Notes: generated by a model not told the origin, from the sequence alone. Positions 33,419-42,142 are shown, numbered from the stretch's first letter. The stretch: 64,000 bases of DNA from an uncultured bacterium (GCA_958366705.1 CATXCB010000001.1:218345-282344), one strand, 5' to 3'. Translations and numbers: made by a program.

Positions 33419-34390
33419 ATGAAAGCGGTAGTATTTACGAAAGATAATGAATTAAAATTGGTTAATGATTATGAAAAACCTGTTCCTCAAAAAGGCGAAG
33501 CTCTTGTAAGAGTTACTATGGCAGGGATTTGTAATACAGATTATGAAATTACAAAAGGCTATATGGGATATGATGGAATTTTGGGACATGAAGCTGTTGG
33601 TGTTGTTGAAGAGGTTAATGGTGAAGATAAATCGTTAGTTGGAAAACGCGTTGTACCTGAAATTAGCTATGGCTGTAAAGACGCTGATTGTCCGTGGTGT
33701 GCCGAAAAATTATATCGTCATTGCCCGAATCGACATACTCTGGGAATTTGGAGAAAAGATGGTGTTTTTGCTCAATATTTTACAATGCCGACTGAGGTGT
33801 TGTTTGAAGTCCCTGAAAATGTGCCGGATACTCAGGCTGTTTTTGTTGAACCTCTTGCAGCGGCCCTTGAAATTACTGAACAACACCATATAAAACCTTT
33901 TGAAAAGGTTGTTGTTCTTGGTGATGGAAAGTTAGGGCTTATTACAGCATTGGCTCTTAATGCTCAAAATGTTGATGTCCTTTTAGTTGGTAAACATCAA
34001 AATAAACTTGATATTGCAAAAAATCAAGGGGTTTCAACCTGTCTTTTAGAAAATTTAAAAATTGAGAAAATTTACGATGTTGTAGTTGAGGCTACAGGTT
34101 CTATTTCCGGGTTTGAAACTGCTCTTGCACTAACAAAACCTCGTGGTGTTTTAGTTCTAAAAAGTACAGTAGCAGCCTCAAAAGAGTTTAATTTAGCGCC
34201 GATTGTGATTGATGAAATTACAGTTCTGGGGTCTCGCTGCGGTCAATTCCCTGCGGCATTGAGAATGTTAAAATCTGAGAAAGTAGATTTTTCCCCATTG
34301 ATATCTGCGGTTTATTCAATTGATGATGCAATTGGTGGATTTGAAAAAAATAAAGAAAAAGAAACTTTAAAAGTGCTATTGAAGTTTTAA
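33419..34390 (+). CDS. Zinc-dependent alcohol/sugar dehydrogenase (MDR family)
   Basis: A 323-residue protein. Catalytic zinc ligands are Cys in AGICNTDYEI and His-Glu in GHEAVG. The structural zinc site is a Cys cluster in SYGCKDADCPWC and RHC. The Rossmann NAD motif is VVVLGDGKLGLI, followed by ATGSISGF. Length is short of the usual 340-360. It is close to threonine, sorbitol or glutathione-dependent types; the substrate cannot be fixed. AAAGGAGAAATAT is a strong ribosome-binding site. It is probably co-transcribed with the binding protein upstream and ends before a strong terminator. Confidence 0.85.
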   Translation: MKAVVFTKDNELKLVNDYEKPVPQKGEALVRVTMAGICNTDYEITKGYMGYDGILGHEAVGVVEEVNGEDKSLVGKRVVPEISYGCKDADCPWCAEKLYRHCPNRHTLGIWRKDGVFAQYFTMPTEVLFEVPENVPDTQAVFVEPLAAALEITEQHHIKPFEKVVVLGDGKLGLITALALNAQNVDVLLVGKHQNKLDIAKNQGVSTCLLENLKIEKIYDVVVEATGSISGFETALALTKPRGVLVLKSTVAASKEFNLAPIVIDEITVLGSRCGQFPAALRMLKSEKVDFSPLISAVYSIDDAIGGFEKNKEKETLKVLLKF

Positions 34391-34446
34391 TGAGGGGTTG
34401 CCGGAGTATCTTAAAAATATGTTTCACTGTTATTTGGGATAAATTA

Positions 34447-34481
34447 AATAAAGCGGGGATAATTTTTCCCCGCTTTATTTC
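34447..34481. terminator. Bidirectional terminator before the 34482 pilin gene
   Basis: AAATAAAGCGGGGA (34447-34460) pairs perfectly with TCCCCGCTTTATTT (34468-34481) across a 7-base loop. It serves the dehydrogenase and the convergent pilin gene. Confidence 0.9.
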
Positions 34482-35360
34482 TTATTTGTAATTTATATAA
34501 TCTTTCCAATAATTATTAGAAAGTGTCATTTTTTTGCCCCGCGCAGATTGTCCATCTCCTGTTATGTTACCTTTATCGTCTTTTGCCATAACTGCAATGT
34601 TTTCAATAGGTTCATTGAATGGACACGCATCTAGCACACATCCGTCTCCTTTATTCCCTGGATTTTTACAATCTCTTCCGTACATTTTATTACTAAGTCC
34701 TTTGGCACGTATTTTGTCTGCATCACATGGTACAATTTGCCCTGAATAATTGTCATCATGATTCGGGTCATTATAAACCCAGGTGCCAACCTGATGGGCA
34801 TTCATAGGAATAAAAGCAAACAAATCTATATTATATGTATTTGGGGGAGCTGTACCGTTTATATCAACACAGATAATTCTACTTTCGGAGTTAAATGTCC
34901 AGATACGCCCTTTCGAATCACTCCAAATTCCATAGTTATCGCAATATACTCCGCCGTGTTTTTTACCTCCAGCCATGTTAAATTGAAACGGGCCTGCGCC
35001 TCCACCAGCTTCTTTGTAAATCTTTTGCATAGCTCCGCTGATATTATTTGTACTACTTACATCTTTGTCATATGGTCCACCACCGGGTAAATAACTTATA
35101 AATTCTTCAACCCATTGCGCTAAGCCTGTTTTGTTGGCATATTGCCCAACATCACCTCTGTCAGAATTTATTCTTGAACCAATTTCTTTAATATCGCTAT
35201 ATGTAGTTCTGAATTGTTGTTCCAAAACTTTTCCTCTGTAGTTGTAAGCCAGAGTTGGAATTGTAATTGCGCTTATTGCGCCTATCAATCCCATTGTTAC
35301 AAGTACTTCTGCTAATGTAAAACCTGATTTTTTATTTATTAAACTCACGATATAAACCAA
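34482..35360 (-). CDS. Type IV pilin-like protein
   Basis: A 292-residue protein with prepilin leader MVYIVSLINKKSG, then FTLAEVLVTMGLIG: Gly at -1, Phe +1, Glu +5. The hydrophobic helix is ~14-35. The soluble domain is Gly/Asn-rich with a cluster of Cys near the end (CDNYG, CVDING, CDADK, CKNPG, CVLDACPF), suggesting several disulphides. The family also contains two or more other members in this window. An earlier start in the same frame is possible, but this one gives a plausible leader. The 376 bases upstream are repeat-rich. Fibre type is unknown. Confidence 0.85.
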   Translation of the reverse strand: MVYIVSLINKKSGFTLAEVLVTMGLIGAISAITIPTLAYNYRGKVLEQQFRTTYSDIKEIGSRINSDRGDVGQYANKTGLAQWVEEFISYLPGGGPYDKDVSSTNNISGAMQKIYKEAGGGAGPFQFNMAGGKKHGGVYCDNYGIWSDSKGRIWTFNSESRIICVDINGTAPPNTYNIDLFAFIPMNAHQVGTWVYNDPNHDDNYSGQIVPCDADKIRAKGLSNKMYGRDCKNPGNKGDGCVLDACPFNEPIENIAVMAKDDKGNITGDGQSARGKKMTLSNNYWKDYINYK

Positions 35361-35503
35361 TCCTCATAAACTTTCATTATATTCCTTATTATACCTTATT
35401 TTGCAGCTAAAGTCTAGGGGACTTATATATAATTTCATCAACCCATAACTCTAACATCACTCTTAACTTGTGGGGCAGAGTCACTTTTAAAGAGTTCAAC
35501 AAA

Positions 35504-35650
35504 GAGATTCCGTACCGAGTTGGGAGTGCCATCAATGTCTGTTTTTAAATTGTCATCCTGAACCTGGTTCAGAATCTGATAAATTCGCAATATTCTATCC
35601 TCACTATCAAACAAATCAGTCATACTGAGGCTTTAGCCGAAGTATCTTAT
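35504..35650. repeat. Dispersed repeat cluster upstream of the 34482 pilin gene
   Basis: 35504-35530 resembles GAGATTCCGAACCGAGTTCGG with mutations. 35552-35577 is GTCATCCTGAACCTGGTTCAG followed by AATC. 35620-35650 is GTCATACTGAGG...CCGAAGTATC, related to the 1546 unit. The whole 35361-35737 gap shows no gene. Confidence 0.7.
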
Positions 35651-35737
35651 GCTCCTAATAGTAATAAGAAGATTCTTTGCATCCGCTCATAATGACAGAA
35701 ATAAGGTTAACGAATATCCCGGAACAAATCATATTTT

Positions 35738-37075
35738 CTATAACAAAATCTGAGTAGCCATGATTATTTTATGGCTGTCATCTGTATTTTGGTTCTGGCA
35801 GAATACATAGTTTAGTACAACTTTTAATGCTTGTCCTTTTATAAACCAGTTTAAACCAACTGTATATTCTCGTTTTAAGTCATTTGAGACATCTCTATTC
35901 GGGTCAAATTGGTCTATTCTTCCAATAAGCTGCAAATGAGGGTTAAATTTCCAGCCTACAGTTGCTGCGTAACCGCAGGCTTTATTATCGCTTACTCCTT
36001 TTGAACCATTATATCCGTCTGCTATTGCGGCTTCAAAATTCGTCCATAGTTTTTTATATTTGTATGCGACATAGGCACTTCCAACTCCATAGTTGATTCC
36101 GTTATGCCCTCCGTTAAAACCTCCGCCTATTGTAAGTTTTCCATATTTTGTGTCATGACTTCCGAATGGTTTAATGTTTAACCAGCCGTTAAATTCAGCA
36201 CCGGGAAATCCGCTTGTAAATTGTCTTCCTGAAGATCCAAATGCAGCACTGTAGTCTACATAGTTATAATTCCCTGTGACTTTAACTGACATTGATCTTG
36301 AGTTACCAAAATTTCTTGCGATTTGAGAACGGGCAACAAATGGTAGTATAAATGTTGAAGAACCGCCTTCTATACCGGTTTGAACTCTTGAGTATCCTGC
36401 AACTATCTGATGATTTGGAATGCTTGAGTTTACAATGTATGCGTCTCCCATAAATCCGTCAATAAAATTGTTTCCGTGTTTATATACAGGGTTAACATTT
36501 ACTTTAAATTTATAATCAGGATTTCTGAATGAGCCGTATACCCCGACTTCTGTTGTAAGGTTATCGTATTCTGTGGAATAAGATGGTGTAAACAGGGCGT
36601 TAATAGAGCCTCTATATCCTCCGTATACTTGAATTTTCTTTAGCGGACCTTTTTTATATTCGAAAGATAAATCATCTTTTAGTAAGAATGATTGCACATC
36701 TGTTCTTGTAATTTTGCTGTGAATGATTTTCCCTGGTAGTGTATCTTCATCTACTTTGTTATCATTATCTTTATCAAACATTCTGAAGATTTCAAAATCT
36801 ACTTCGGTGTTATCCATTACAGAATCATCATTATCATATTCTATATTTGGGGAGGTATTATTATTTGATTTTTTCTCTTTTTCTTTGTTCTTTTTACTTG
36901 TTGAAAATTTTTCATCAAATATCGTATCGTCCTCAGTTTTGAGAACTATTTCATTTTCCTGAGGAGTTGCCAGCAGGTCTTCAGCTATATCTTCAGTGTA
37001 TTGCGCATTTACCGTTGACGGGGTTATTAATATTATTAAAGCTGAAAATATTATCAGTTTTAAAATTGTTTTCAT
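35738..37075 (-). CDS. Outer-membrane porin, phosphate-selective porin O/P-like (inferred)
   Basis: A 445-residue protein with a signal peptide ending near TVNAQ (~24). A low-complexity acidic/Lys-rich segment (~45-80) and a Ca-binding-like DKDNDNKVDED (~100) precede a beta-barrel of alternating strands (e.g. QVYGGYRGSINALF, KFKVNVNPVY, LTIGGGFNGG). The closing strand pair near RIDQFDPNRD and EYTVGLNWFIKG, then VVLNYVFC, matches porin O/P-type barrels, and it ends in a hydrophobic strand for outer-membrane insertion. Ligand unknown. It supports a diderm cell plan. Confidence 0.7.
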   Translation of the reverse strand: MKTILKLIIFSALIILITPSTVNAQYTEDIAEDLLATPQENEIVLKTEDDTIFDEKFSTSKKNKEKEKKSNNNTSPNIEYDNDDSVMDNTEVDFEIFRMFDKDNDNKVDEDTLPGKIIHSKITRTDVQSFLLKDDLSFEYKKGPLKKIQVYGGYRGSINALFTPSYSTEYDNLTTEVGVYGSFRNPDYKFKVNVNPVYKHGNNFIDGFMGDAYIVNSSIPNHQIVAGYSRVQTGIEGGSSTFILPFVARSQIARNFGNSRSMSVKVTGNYNYVDYSAAFGSSGRQFTSGFPGAEFNGWLNIKPFGSHDTKYGKLTIGGGFNGGHNGINYGVGSAYVAYKYKKLWTNFEAAIADGYNGSKGVSDNKACGYAATVGWKFNPHLQLIGRIDQFDPNRDVSNDLKREYTVGLNWFIKGQALKVVLNYVFCQNQNTDDSHKIIMATQILL

Positions 37076-37124
37076 ATGTTACGATTATAACACAAAATTT
37101 GTAGATTTCATAATTTTTTTATTG

Positions 37125-37130
37125 TATATT
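37125..37130 (+). promoter_or_regulatory. -10 box of the decarboxylase gene
   Basis: TATATT (preceded by TG) ends 6 bases before ATG 37137. No Shine-Dalgarno. The same spacing is seen at dxr, rarA and 55501. Confidence 0.45.
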
Positions 37131-37136
37131 TTTGCT

Positions 37137-38561
37137 ATGCCGAATAAAGTTAAAAATAATAAACAAACAGATGTAAAAGCCCCGATTGTAGAAGCGTTAA
37201 AAACAGCTTATGACAATCCAACATATCAGTTCCATATTCCGGGTCATACAAAAGGACTTGGGACTTTACCGTCATTTAGAAATCTTATTGGTCGAAAAGC
37301 GTTAATGGTTGATACGACCGATGAGTTTGATAATCTTGGAACTTTAACTCCTGCAACCGGCCCTATAAAAGAAGCAGAATTGCTGGCTGCGCAAGCTTTT
37401 GGCGCTAAAAAGACTTTCTTTTTAATAAACGGTTCTACAGTTGGTAACCTTGCAATTGCAATGGGTTTGACTAAAAAAGGTCAAAAAGTTATTGTTAATA
37501 GAAATTGTCATCGCTCAGTTTTAACTGGTCTGATTATTTCAGGTGCAGATCCGCTCTGGGTTATACCTGAAAAGTTCAGTGACTGGGGTATTTGGGGTAA
37601 TATAGATGCCAATTCGGTTGAAGAATTATTATCAGAAAATGACGATGTTTCTCTAGTTTGGCTTACAAATCCTACATATGAGGGTGTCGTTTCTGATATA
37701 AAATCTATTGCTGCTGTTTGTAAAAAATATAATGTACCTTTAATTGTTGATGAAGCACATGGTTGTTTGTGGAATTTTAATGAAAAATTACCTGAAACTT
37801 CTCTGAAATTAGGTGCAGATATTGTTGTTCATTCGCTTCATAAAACAGGCGGCAGTATGAGTCAGTCTTCTATGTTGCATATCAGCGAGCATTCACAAAT
37901 TAATGCAGAAGATGTTGAAAGGGCTTTGATGCTTTTACATACAACAAGTCCGTCTTTAATGCTTTTGGGTAGTTTAGATGCAGCAAGAGCCAATTTACAG
38001 AGCAAAAGAGGTCAAAAACAGTTATCTAAAGCGATTTCAAATGCAAAATATCTGCGTTCAGAAATTGATAAGATGGAAACAATTCATCAGTTAAAATCTG
38101 ATTTTGGATATAAAACAGATGTTACTAAAGTTTTCATAAAAGCTGACGGATTGTCCGGTAAAAGATTGGAATCTATACTTGAAATCGACTTTGGTATCGA
38201 AGTTGAAAGTGCTTCAGATGCCGGAATATTGATTTTGAGTAATATTGGTAATAAACGTTCTGATTTTGAGTATCTTGTTGAATGTTTAAAGAAAATTGAT
38301 ACTCATGACTATAAAGATATTTATTATCTTGAAAATAAAAAACATATGCCAATGTTAACTCCTATTATTAAAAAGAGTTTGCGAGAAGCATATTTTTCAG
38401 AAAAAGAAATTATTCCAAAGGAACAGGCTGTAGGCAGATTGTCAGGAGAAGTTGTTGCAGAATGTCCTCCGGGGATTTCAATATTACTTCCTGGAGAATT
38501 AATTACTGAAGCTCACCTGCCATATCTTGCAGATTATGATGTTATAGAAGTTTTGAAATAG
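37137..38561 (+). CDS. PLP-dependent Orn/Lys/Arg decarboxylase, group III type
   Basis: A 474-residue fold-type I decarboxylase of the Lys/Orn/Arg class, likely making a polyamine or cadaverine/agmatine. PLP-site motifs are FHIPGHTKG, the fold-I NGSTVGN, DEAHG, and HSLHKTGG, with the Schiff-base Lys in SLHKT. The C-terminal domain ends with CPPGISILLPGE, family-typical. The ATG at 37137 (MPNKVKNNKQ) is preferred to an in-frame extension from 36996 that overlaps the divergent porin gene and has no initiation signal. Substrate cannot be told from the motifs. Confidence 0.9.
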   Translation: MPNKVKNNKQTDVKAPIVEALKTAYDNPTYQFHIPGHTKGLGTLPSFRNLIGRKALMVDTTDEFDNLGTLTPATGPIKEAELLAAQAFGAKKTFFLINGSTVGNLAIAMGLTKKGQKVIVNRNCHRSVLTGLIISGADPLWVIPEKFSDWGIWGNIDANSVEELLSENDDVSLVWLTNPTYEGVVSDIKSIAAVCKKYNVPLIVDEAHGCLWNFNEKLPETSLKLGADIVVHSLHKTGGSMSQSSMLHISEHSQINAEDVERALMLLHTTSPSLMLLGSLDAARANLQSKRGQKQLSKAISNAKYLRSEIDKMETIHQLKSDFGYKTDVTKVFIKADGLSGKRLESILEIDFGIEVESASDAGILILSNIGNKRSDFEYLVECLKKIDTHDYKDIYYLENKKHMPMLTPIIKKSLREAYFSEKEIIPKEQAVGRLSGEVVAECPPGISILLPGELITEAHLPYLADYDVIEVLK

Positions 38562-38605
38562 TGGTATAAGGGTAATTTGATATTTGTCAATAATTATTGT
38601 GTTAT

Positions 38606-38640
38606 TCGAAACTGACTAGAAAATTATTAGCTCTCTTGCA
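38606..38640. repeat. Fragment of the ACTAGAAAA repeat
   Basis: CGAAACTGACTAGAAAATTA matches the core of the composite unit at 1741-1820 and the inverted copy at 5880. It is truncated here. Confidence 0.5.
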
Positions 38641-38701
38641 AAAAAATAAAAAATAAATTATACTAAAAGTGTTGCGTAATAAATAAAAAGGAGCAGAGAG
38701 T

Positions 38702-38743
38702 ATGTTAAAATTCAATAATATCAAGAAAATCGGGGGGGGGTAA
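38702..38743 (+). CDS. Short leader frame (13 codons) preceding the pilin gene, closed at a poly-G tract
   Basis: ATG at 38702 follows an excellent ribosome-binding site (AAAAAGGAGCAGAGAGT) and a TATACT (38656-38661). It encodes MLKFNNIKKIGGG and stops at TAA 38741-38743. The three Gly codons are the G9 tract. If one G were missing the frame would continue into the pilin at 38955. It therefore looks like the true start of the pilin gene in another repeat-length state. Frame checked base by base. Confidence 0.65.
   Translation: MLKFNNIKKIGGG
38732..38740 (+). repeat. G9 homopolymer, candidate slipped-strand switch
   Basis: Nine consecutive G after a C, unusual in this AT-rich sequence. It sets the downstream frame: G9 closes at TAA, G10 closes at a TAA about 12 bases later, and G8 or G11 opens into the pilin frame. 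A homopolymer miscall in assembly remains possible. Confidence 0.7.
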
Positions 38744-38886
38744 CCTTTTAAAGCTCCACTCCAACAGTATTCTAAGGTCTTTAAAATTATTTATTTTAAA
38801 TTTTAATCCTCCCGGTAGCTCCGGTTATTTAAAACCTTTACTACCCCATCCCGAACATACAACTTGTTATTCTGCCCTCTCAAATT

Positions 38887-38959
38887 GTCATCCTGAACTA
38901 GTTTCAGGATCCCAATCTAAGTGTCCAGCCAAGAGATTCCGAACCAAGTTCGGAATGAC
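38887..38959. repeat. Two palindromic repeats fused to the pilin start
   Basis: GTCATCCTGAACTAGTTTCAGG (38887-38908, extending to 38914) and GAGATTCCGAACCAAGTTCGG with AATGAC (38933-38959). The second unit includes the ATG at 38955-38957. Both units lie inside the frame that would join leader and pilin. Confidence 0.75.
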
Positions 38960-39644
38960 GAATCCAAAAGCCGCATTTACCCTTGCCGAAGTCCTTATTA
39001 CCCTCGGGATAATTGGTGTAGTGGCAGCATTGACTATTCCGAATTTAATTACAAGCTATAAGGCTCATAGACTCAGAAGCCAATTTTTAAAATCTTATTC
39101 AACTGTTCAACAGGTGTTCAAGCAAATGGAAGCTGATGATGTATCATTAGAGCCCGCTTCTTATAATAATGTCACTCTATATAAGACGTTTATGAGGTAT
39201 TTACAGGCTCCTATTGATTGTGGTAGTTCGGTTGGGCCTGTTTCATCTGTAAAACCGTGTTATCCATTTAGAAATCAGGGTATAAAGCATTATAGAACTA
39301 TGGATGGGAAAATGGAAGTTTCCCGTTATTTATTGGATGATGGTCAAATCGCACTTCAGGATGGAACACTATTCTTGTTTGAAACTGGAGCTTTTACGAA
39401 AATGGTTCATATTGATATTAATGGCTATGTGAATCCTCCAAATCGCTGGGGATATGATTTATTTACTTTTGAATTTCTAGATGGTGAATTGAGAACAATG
39501 GGTGATTTACAGACAAAATATAACGATATAGAAAAATACTGCAACTTAAAAGGATCAGATTCTTATAACGGAATAGCTTGTGCAAAATTAGCAAAAGAAA
39601 ATCCGGATTACTTTAAAACTTTATTAAGACAGAAAATTAAATAA
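38955..39644 (+). CDS. Type IV pilin-like protein, possible phase-variable start
   Basis: A 229-residue protein as read from ATG 38955: MTNPKAA then FTLAEVLITLGIIG, with Glu+5 but Ala, not Gly, before the cleavage site. The hydrophobic helix is ~8-30, and the soluble domain contains several Cys. This ATG has no ribosome-binding site and lies inside a dispersed repeat. The frame is open upstream to 38709, and a well-formed start exists at 38702, separated only by the G9 tract; with G8 the gene would encode 313 residues with a 91-residue leader. It overlaps fliR by 8 bases at the 3' ends. Confidence 0.8.
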   Translation: MTNPKAAFTLAEVLITLGIIGVVAALTIPNLITSYKAHRLRSQFLKSYSTVQQVFKQMEADDVSLEPASYNNVTLYKTFMRYLQAPIDCGSSVGPVSSVKPCYPFRNQGIKHYRTMDGKMEVSRYLLDDGQIALQDGTLFLFETGAFTKMVHIDINGYVNPPNRWGYDLFTFEFLDGELRTMGDLQTKYNDIEKYCNLKGSDSYNGIACAKLAKENPDYFKTLLRQKIK

Positions 39645-40419
39645 TATTTGCAAAACTTAAAAAGTATTCTTCAATTACGTTCATTAACATTGGCAGAATC
39701 CATACCATAATGGCTGCACCAAGTACCGGTTTGAACAGGAAGCTTAATTGAAAAACATTTACCTGTGGTGCTGTTCTTGAAATTACGCCTAGTATGATAT
39801 CCTGAGCAAGTGTGGCAAGTAATATCGGCGAAGCGATTTGTAAACCCATGTACAAAGTGTTTGATGACATTTTTATAAGTAAATCCATTTTTATAAGCTG
39901 CGGCAGAGGAATATGAGCTGCATACATCGGAAATATTTCAAAACTTCTGACAAGTGCTTTGAATAACCAGTAAACACCACCAAGATGGATAAAAATAAGT
40001 ATTCCCATAAGCGATATCATTTTTGTCAAAATTGAAACCTGTGCTGATGTTGTAGGGTCAAGTGTTGTAGCAGAAGACAAACCCATCTGCATATTAATCA
40101 TTTCTGCTCCGCAATCAATTGCTATTGTTATTAGTTGAGCCATATAGCCAATCATTGCACCAACAACAACATTTAGTAAAATGGATAACATAAATGAGTC
40201 ACATTCTGTTAAACATTTTTCCGGATGTAAAAATGGCACAATAAATATGGTAATTATAAGTGCAAATGGAATTTTGACAAGTGATGGAAAATCTTTTCTG
40301 TTAAATATCGGTGCGAATCTAAAAAATCCAATCATTCTTGCAAAAACAAGTGCACCTGCCATAAGGTAGGTGTTTATTGTTGGAAACATTTTAACTATTT
40401 CTGCAAGAAGTATATCCAT
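39637..40419 (-). CDS. fliR: Flagellar export protein FliR
   Basis: A 260-residue polytopic membrane protein of the type III export gate. It opens TINTYLMAGALVFARMIGF (residues ~14-32). Six or so hydrophobic helices follow, with the family segment GLQIASPILLATLAQDIILG and, before the end, VFQLSFLFKPVLGAAIMVW. It is the last gene of the fliO-P-Q-R series, 4 bases after fliQ. It forms the FliPQR pore with its neighbours. The fused FlhB form is not seen here. Confidence 0.93.
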   Translation of the reverse strand: MDILLAEIVKMFPTINTYLMAGALVFARMIGFFRFAPIFNRKDFPSLVKIPFALIITIFIVPFLHPEKCLTECDSFMLSILLNVVVGAMIGYMAQLITIAIDCGAEMINMQMGLSSATTLDPTTSAQVSILTKMISLMGILIFIHLGGVYWLFKALVRSFEIFPMYAAHIPLPQLIKMDLLIKMSSNTLYMGLQIASPILLATLAQDIILGVISRTAPQVNVFQLSFLFKPVLGAAIMVWILPMLMNVIEEYFLSFANII

Positions 40420-40423
40420 GTTT

Positions 40424-40912
40424 CTATCTTCCTAACATTCTTTTTGTTTCAACCAAATCCGGTTTTGGCATCGGTGTTTTAGATGCCGGAGTGTATTTTT
40501 CTCTCTGGTATTTGTCTATATATGGAACTTTACCAGGGTTTTTCATTATTTCATCTAAAGAATCAATATTTTTAAATTTGTCTTTCATTTCAGAATCAAA
40601 CGGGGTTGTATATTTGTGATAATTTGCATCCAGTACAAAATTTTCACTGTGCGGAACTGTATTGAACGCAAGAACCATTCCTTCCTGAAAAAGATTTGTT
40701 AAAAGTCTTATAAATCCAACGCCGCCGATTACAATTACCAGAAAAACACCTAGAATTTTAGGAGCAGCCGCAATTGTTTGTTCCTGAACCTGCGTTACAG
40801 CCTGCAAAATACCTACAACAAGACCGATACCTGCAGCTACAAGTACGCATGGCATAGAAATTGCCAGCATTATCATAAAACCTTTGGCTAAATATTCCAA
40901 TAAAATTTCCAC
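40424..40912 (-). CDS. fliQ: Flagellar export protein FliQ with long C-terminal extension
   Basis: A 162-residue protein. The first ~88 residues are a standard two-helix FliQ (e.g. PCVLVAAGIGLVVGILQAVT and VQEQTIAAAPKILGVFLVIV). FliQ is normally about 85-90 residues; here a further ~75 residues, polar and Lys/Pro-rich (YHKYTTPFDSEMKDKFKN), follow. Part of the FliPQR gate. The extension could be a cytoplasmic tail; its role is unknown. Frame and flanking genes are intact, so it is not an artefact of readthrough into the next gene. Confidence 0.9.
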   Translation of the reverse strand: MEILLEYLAKGFMIMLAISMPCVLVAAGIGLVVGILQAVTQVQEQTIAAAPKILGVFLVIVIGGVGFIRLLTNLFQEGMVLAFNTVPHSENFVLDANYHKYTTPFDSEMKDKFKNIDSLDEIMKNPGKVPYIDKYQREKYTPASKTPMPKPDLVETKRMLGR

Positions 40913-40926
40913 TGTTTGTATCCTTT

Positions 40927-41565
40927 TTAATTATAACTTGAAACTAATCCTTGTACGATAAGCGCCCATCCATCAACGGCTATAAATATTAACAATTTGA
41001 AAGGCATTGATATAATTGTTGGCGATAGCATGAACATACCCAGTGCCAGCAAAATGTTTGCAACTACAAGGTCTAATATGATGAACGGTACAAATATTAT
41101 AAAACTTATTTCGAAAGATGTTTTTAATTCACTTATTATATAAGCAGGAGCTACTTCCCATATAGATATGTCATCAGGTGATTTGGGCTTTGTTTTGTGG
41201 GCAAGTTCGACAAAGAAAGTTAAATCACTTTCACGGGTTTGTTTCAGCATGAACTCTTTTAGCGGCTTTGATCCCTCCGTAATAGCAGCAACCATATCGT
41301 GATTTTTTTGATACGGAACAGACCCCATATCATACATTTTTTGGAACGTACTTCCCATTGTGTAGAAAGTTAATATTATTGATAAACCGATGATTACAAT
41401 TGCCGGTGGAATTTGTTGTGTACCCATTGCTGTTTTTAGCATTGAAAATACAACAACAAATCTTAAAAAGCTCGTCATACTGCAAAAAATGAATGGTAAT
41501 AATGAGAACATACTCATTACTATCAGCATTTGAAGTACCGGATTTAAATTTTGTAATTGATCCAT
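40927..41565 (-). CDS. fliP: Flagellar export protein FliP
   Basis: A 212-residue pore-forming subunit of the export gate. The signature PFIFCSMTSFLRFVVVFSML with MGTQQIPP is at ~23-55, and a periplasmic loop precedes ELKTSFEISFIIFVPFIILD and the C-terminal LALGMFMLSP. It lacks the extra N-terminal signal region of the ~245-residue E. coli protein. An adjacent FliO, needed for FliP assembly in many bacteria, supports a flagellar rather than injectisome context. Confidence 0.95.
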   Translation of the reverse strand: MDQLQNLNPVLQMLIVMSMFSLLPFIFCSMTSFLRFVVVFSMLKTAMGTQQIPPAIVIIGLSIILTFYTMGSTFQKMYDMGSVPYQKNHDMVAAITEGSKPLKEFMLKQTRESDLTFFVELAHKTKPKSPDDISIWEVAPAYIISELKTSFEISFIIFVPFIILDLVVANILLALGMFMLSPTIISMPFKLLIFIAVDGWALIVQGLVSSYN

Positions 41566-41578
41566 AATATTTAGTGTC

Positions 41579-42142
41579 CTATAGTTCGTTTATTTTTTTT
41601 GCCATTTCTCGGATTGTTGCTAATCCTTGATTATTTTGATTTGTATCTATATTTAAATTTGTTTTGCGTTGTAAGTTTTGATTTCTATTTTCTCTTCTAT
41701 CCATTCCTCTTTTTAAGTGTGAGGCTTGAGGATTTTTTGTTTTAATTGGTTCAAGATGTATCTGATTCTTCTGGTTTTGTATGATGTCCATATCTATAAC
41801 TCTATTTTGATTAATAAAGTTATCCGGGATTTGAATATTTTCTTCTTGAACAATATTTTTGAATCTATCGAAATCTTTAACAGGATGTTTATTTTCGTCA
41901 AGCTTAGATAGTAAAGTTGTTCTATCAACATCAGAAGCTATAAGAAAACGTTCATTTCCTGCTCTTACGACAAGCAAAGATTTTCTTGGATTGATATTCA
42001 TTGTTTCTTCAATATTTAAAAATTTTGAATTTTTGGTTCCGAGTCCGCCATCCATGAATTTTTTGTATACGAAAATTGCGAAGAATATTAATCCTAGCAT
42101 TGCCATTGTATAAACTGTAAAATTTGCTATATAACTGCCCAT
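41579..42142 (-). CDS. fliO: Flagellar assembly protein FliO
   Basis: A 187-residue membrane protein. One N-terminal transmembrane helix (VYTMAMLGLIFFAIFVYKKF, ~9-28) is followed by the FliO domain (IEETMNINPRKSLLVVRAGN, then RFLIASDVDRTTLLSKL). The tail is Asn/Gln-rich and disordered. FliO helps stabilise FliP during export-gate assembly and is absent from most virulence injectisomes, so its presence points to a flagellum. It lies between the C-ring gene and fliP. Confidence 0.85.
   Translation of the reverse strand: MGSYIANFTVYTMAMLGLIFFAIFVYKKFMDGGLGTKNSKFLNIEETMNINPRKSLLVVRAGNERFLIASDVDRTTLLSKLDENKHPVKDFDRFKNIVQEENIQIPDNFINQNRVIDMDIIQNQKNQIHLEPIKTKNPQASHLKRGMDRRENRNQNLQRKTNLNIDTNQNNQGLATIREMAKKINEL

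Noticed and set aside
36996..37136. N-terminal 47-residue extension of the decarboxylase.
   Set aside because: It would overlap the divergent porin's signal-peptide coding region, has no ribosome-binding site, and the family starts near MPNK.
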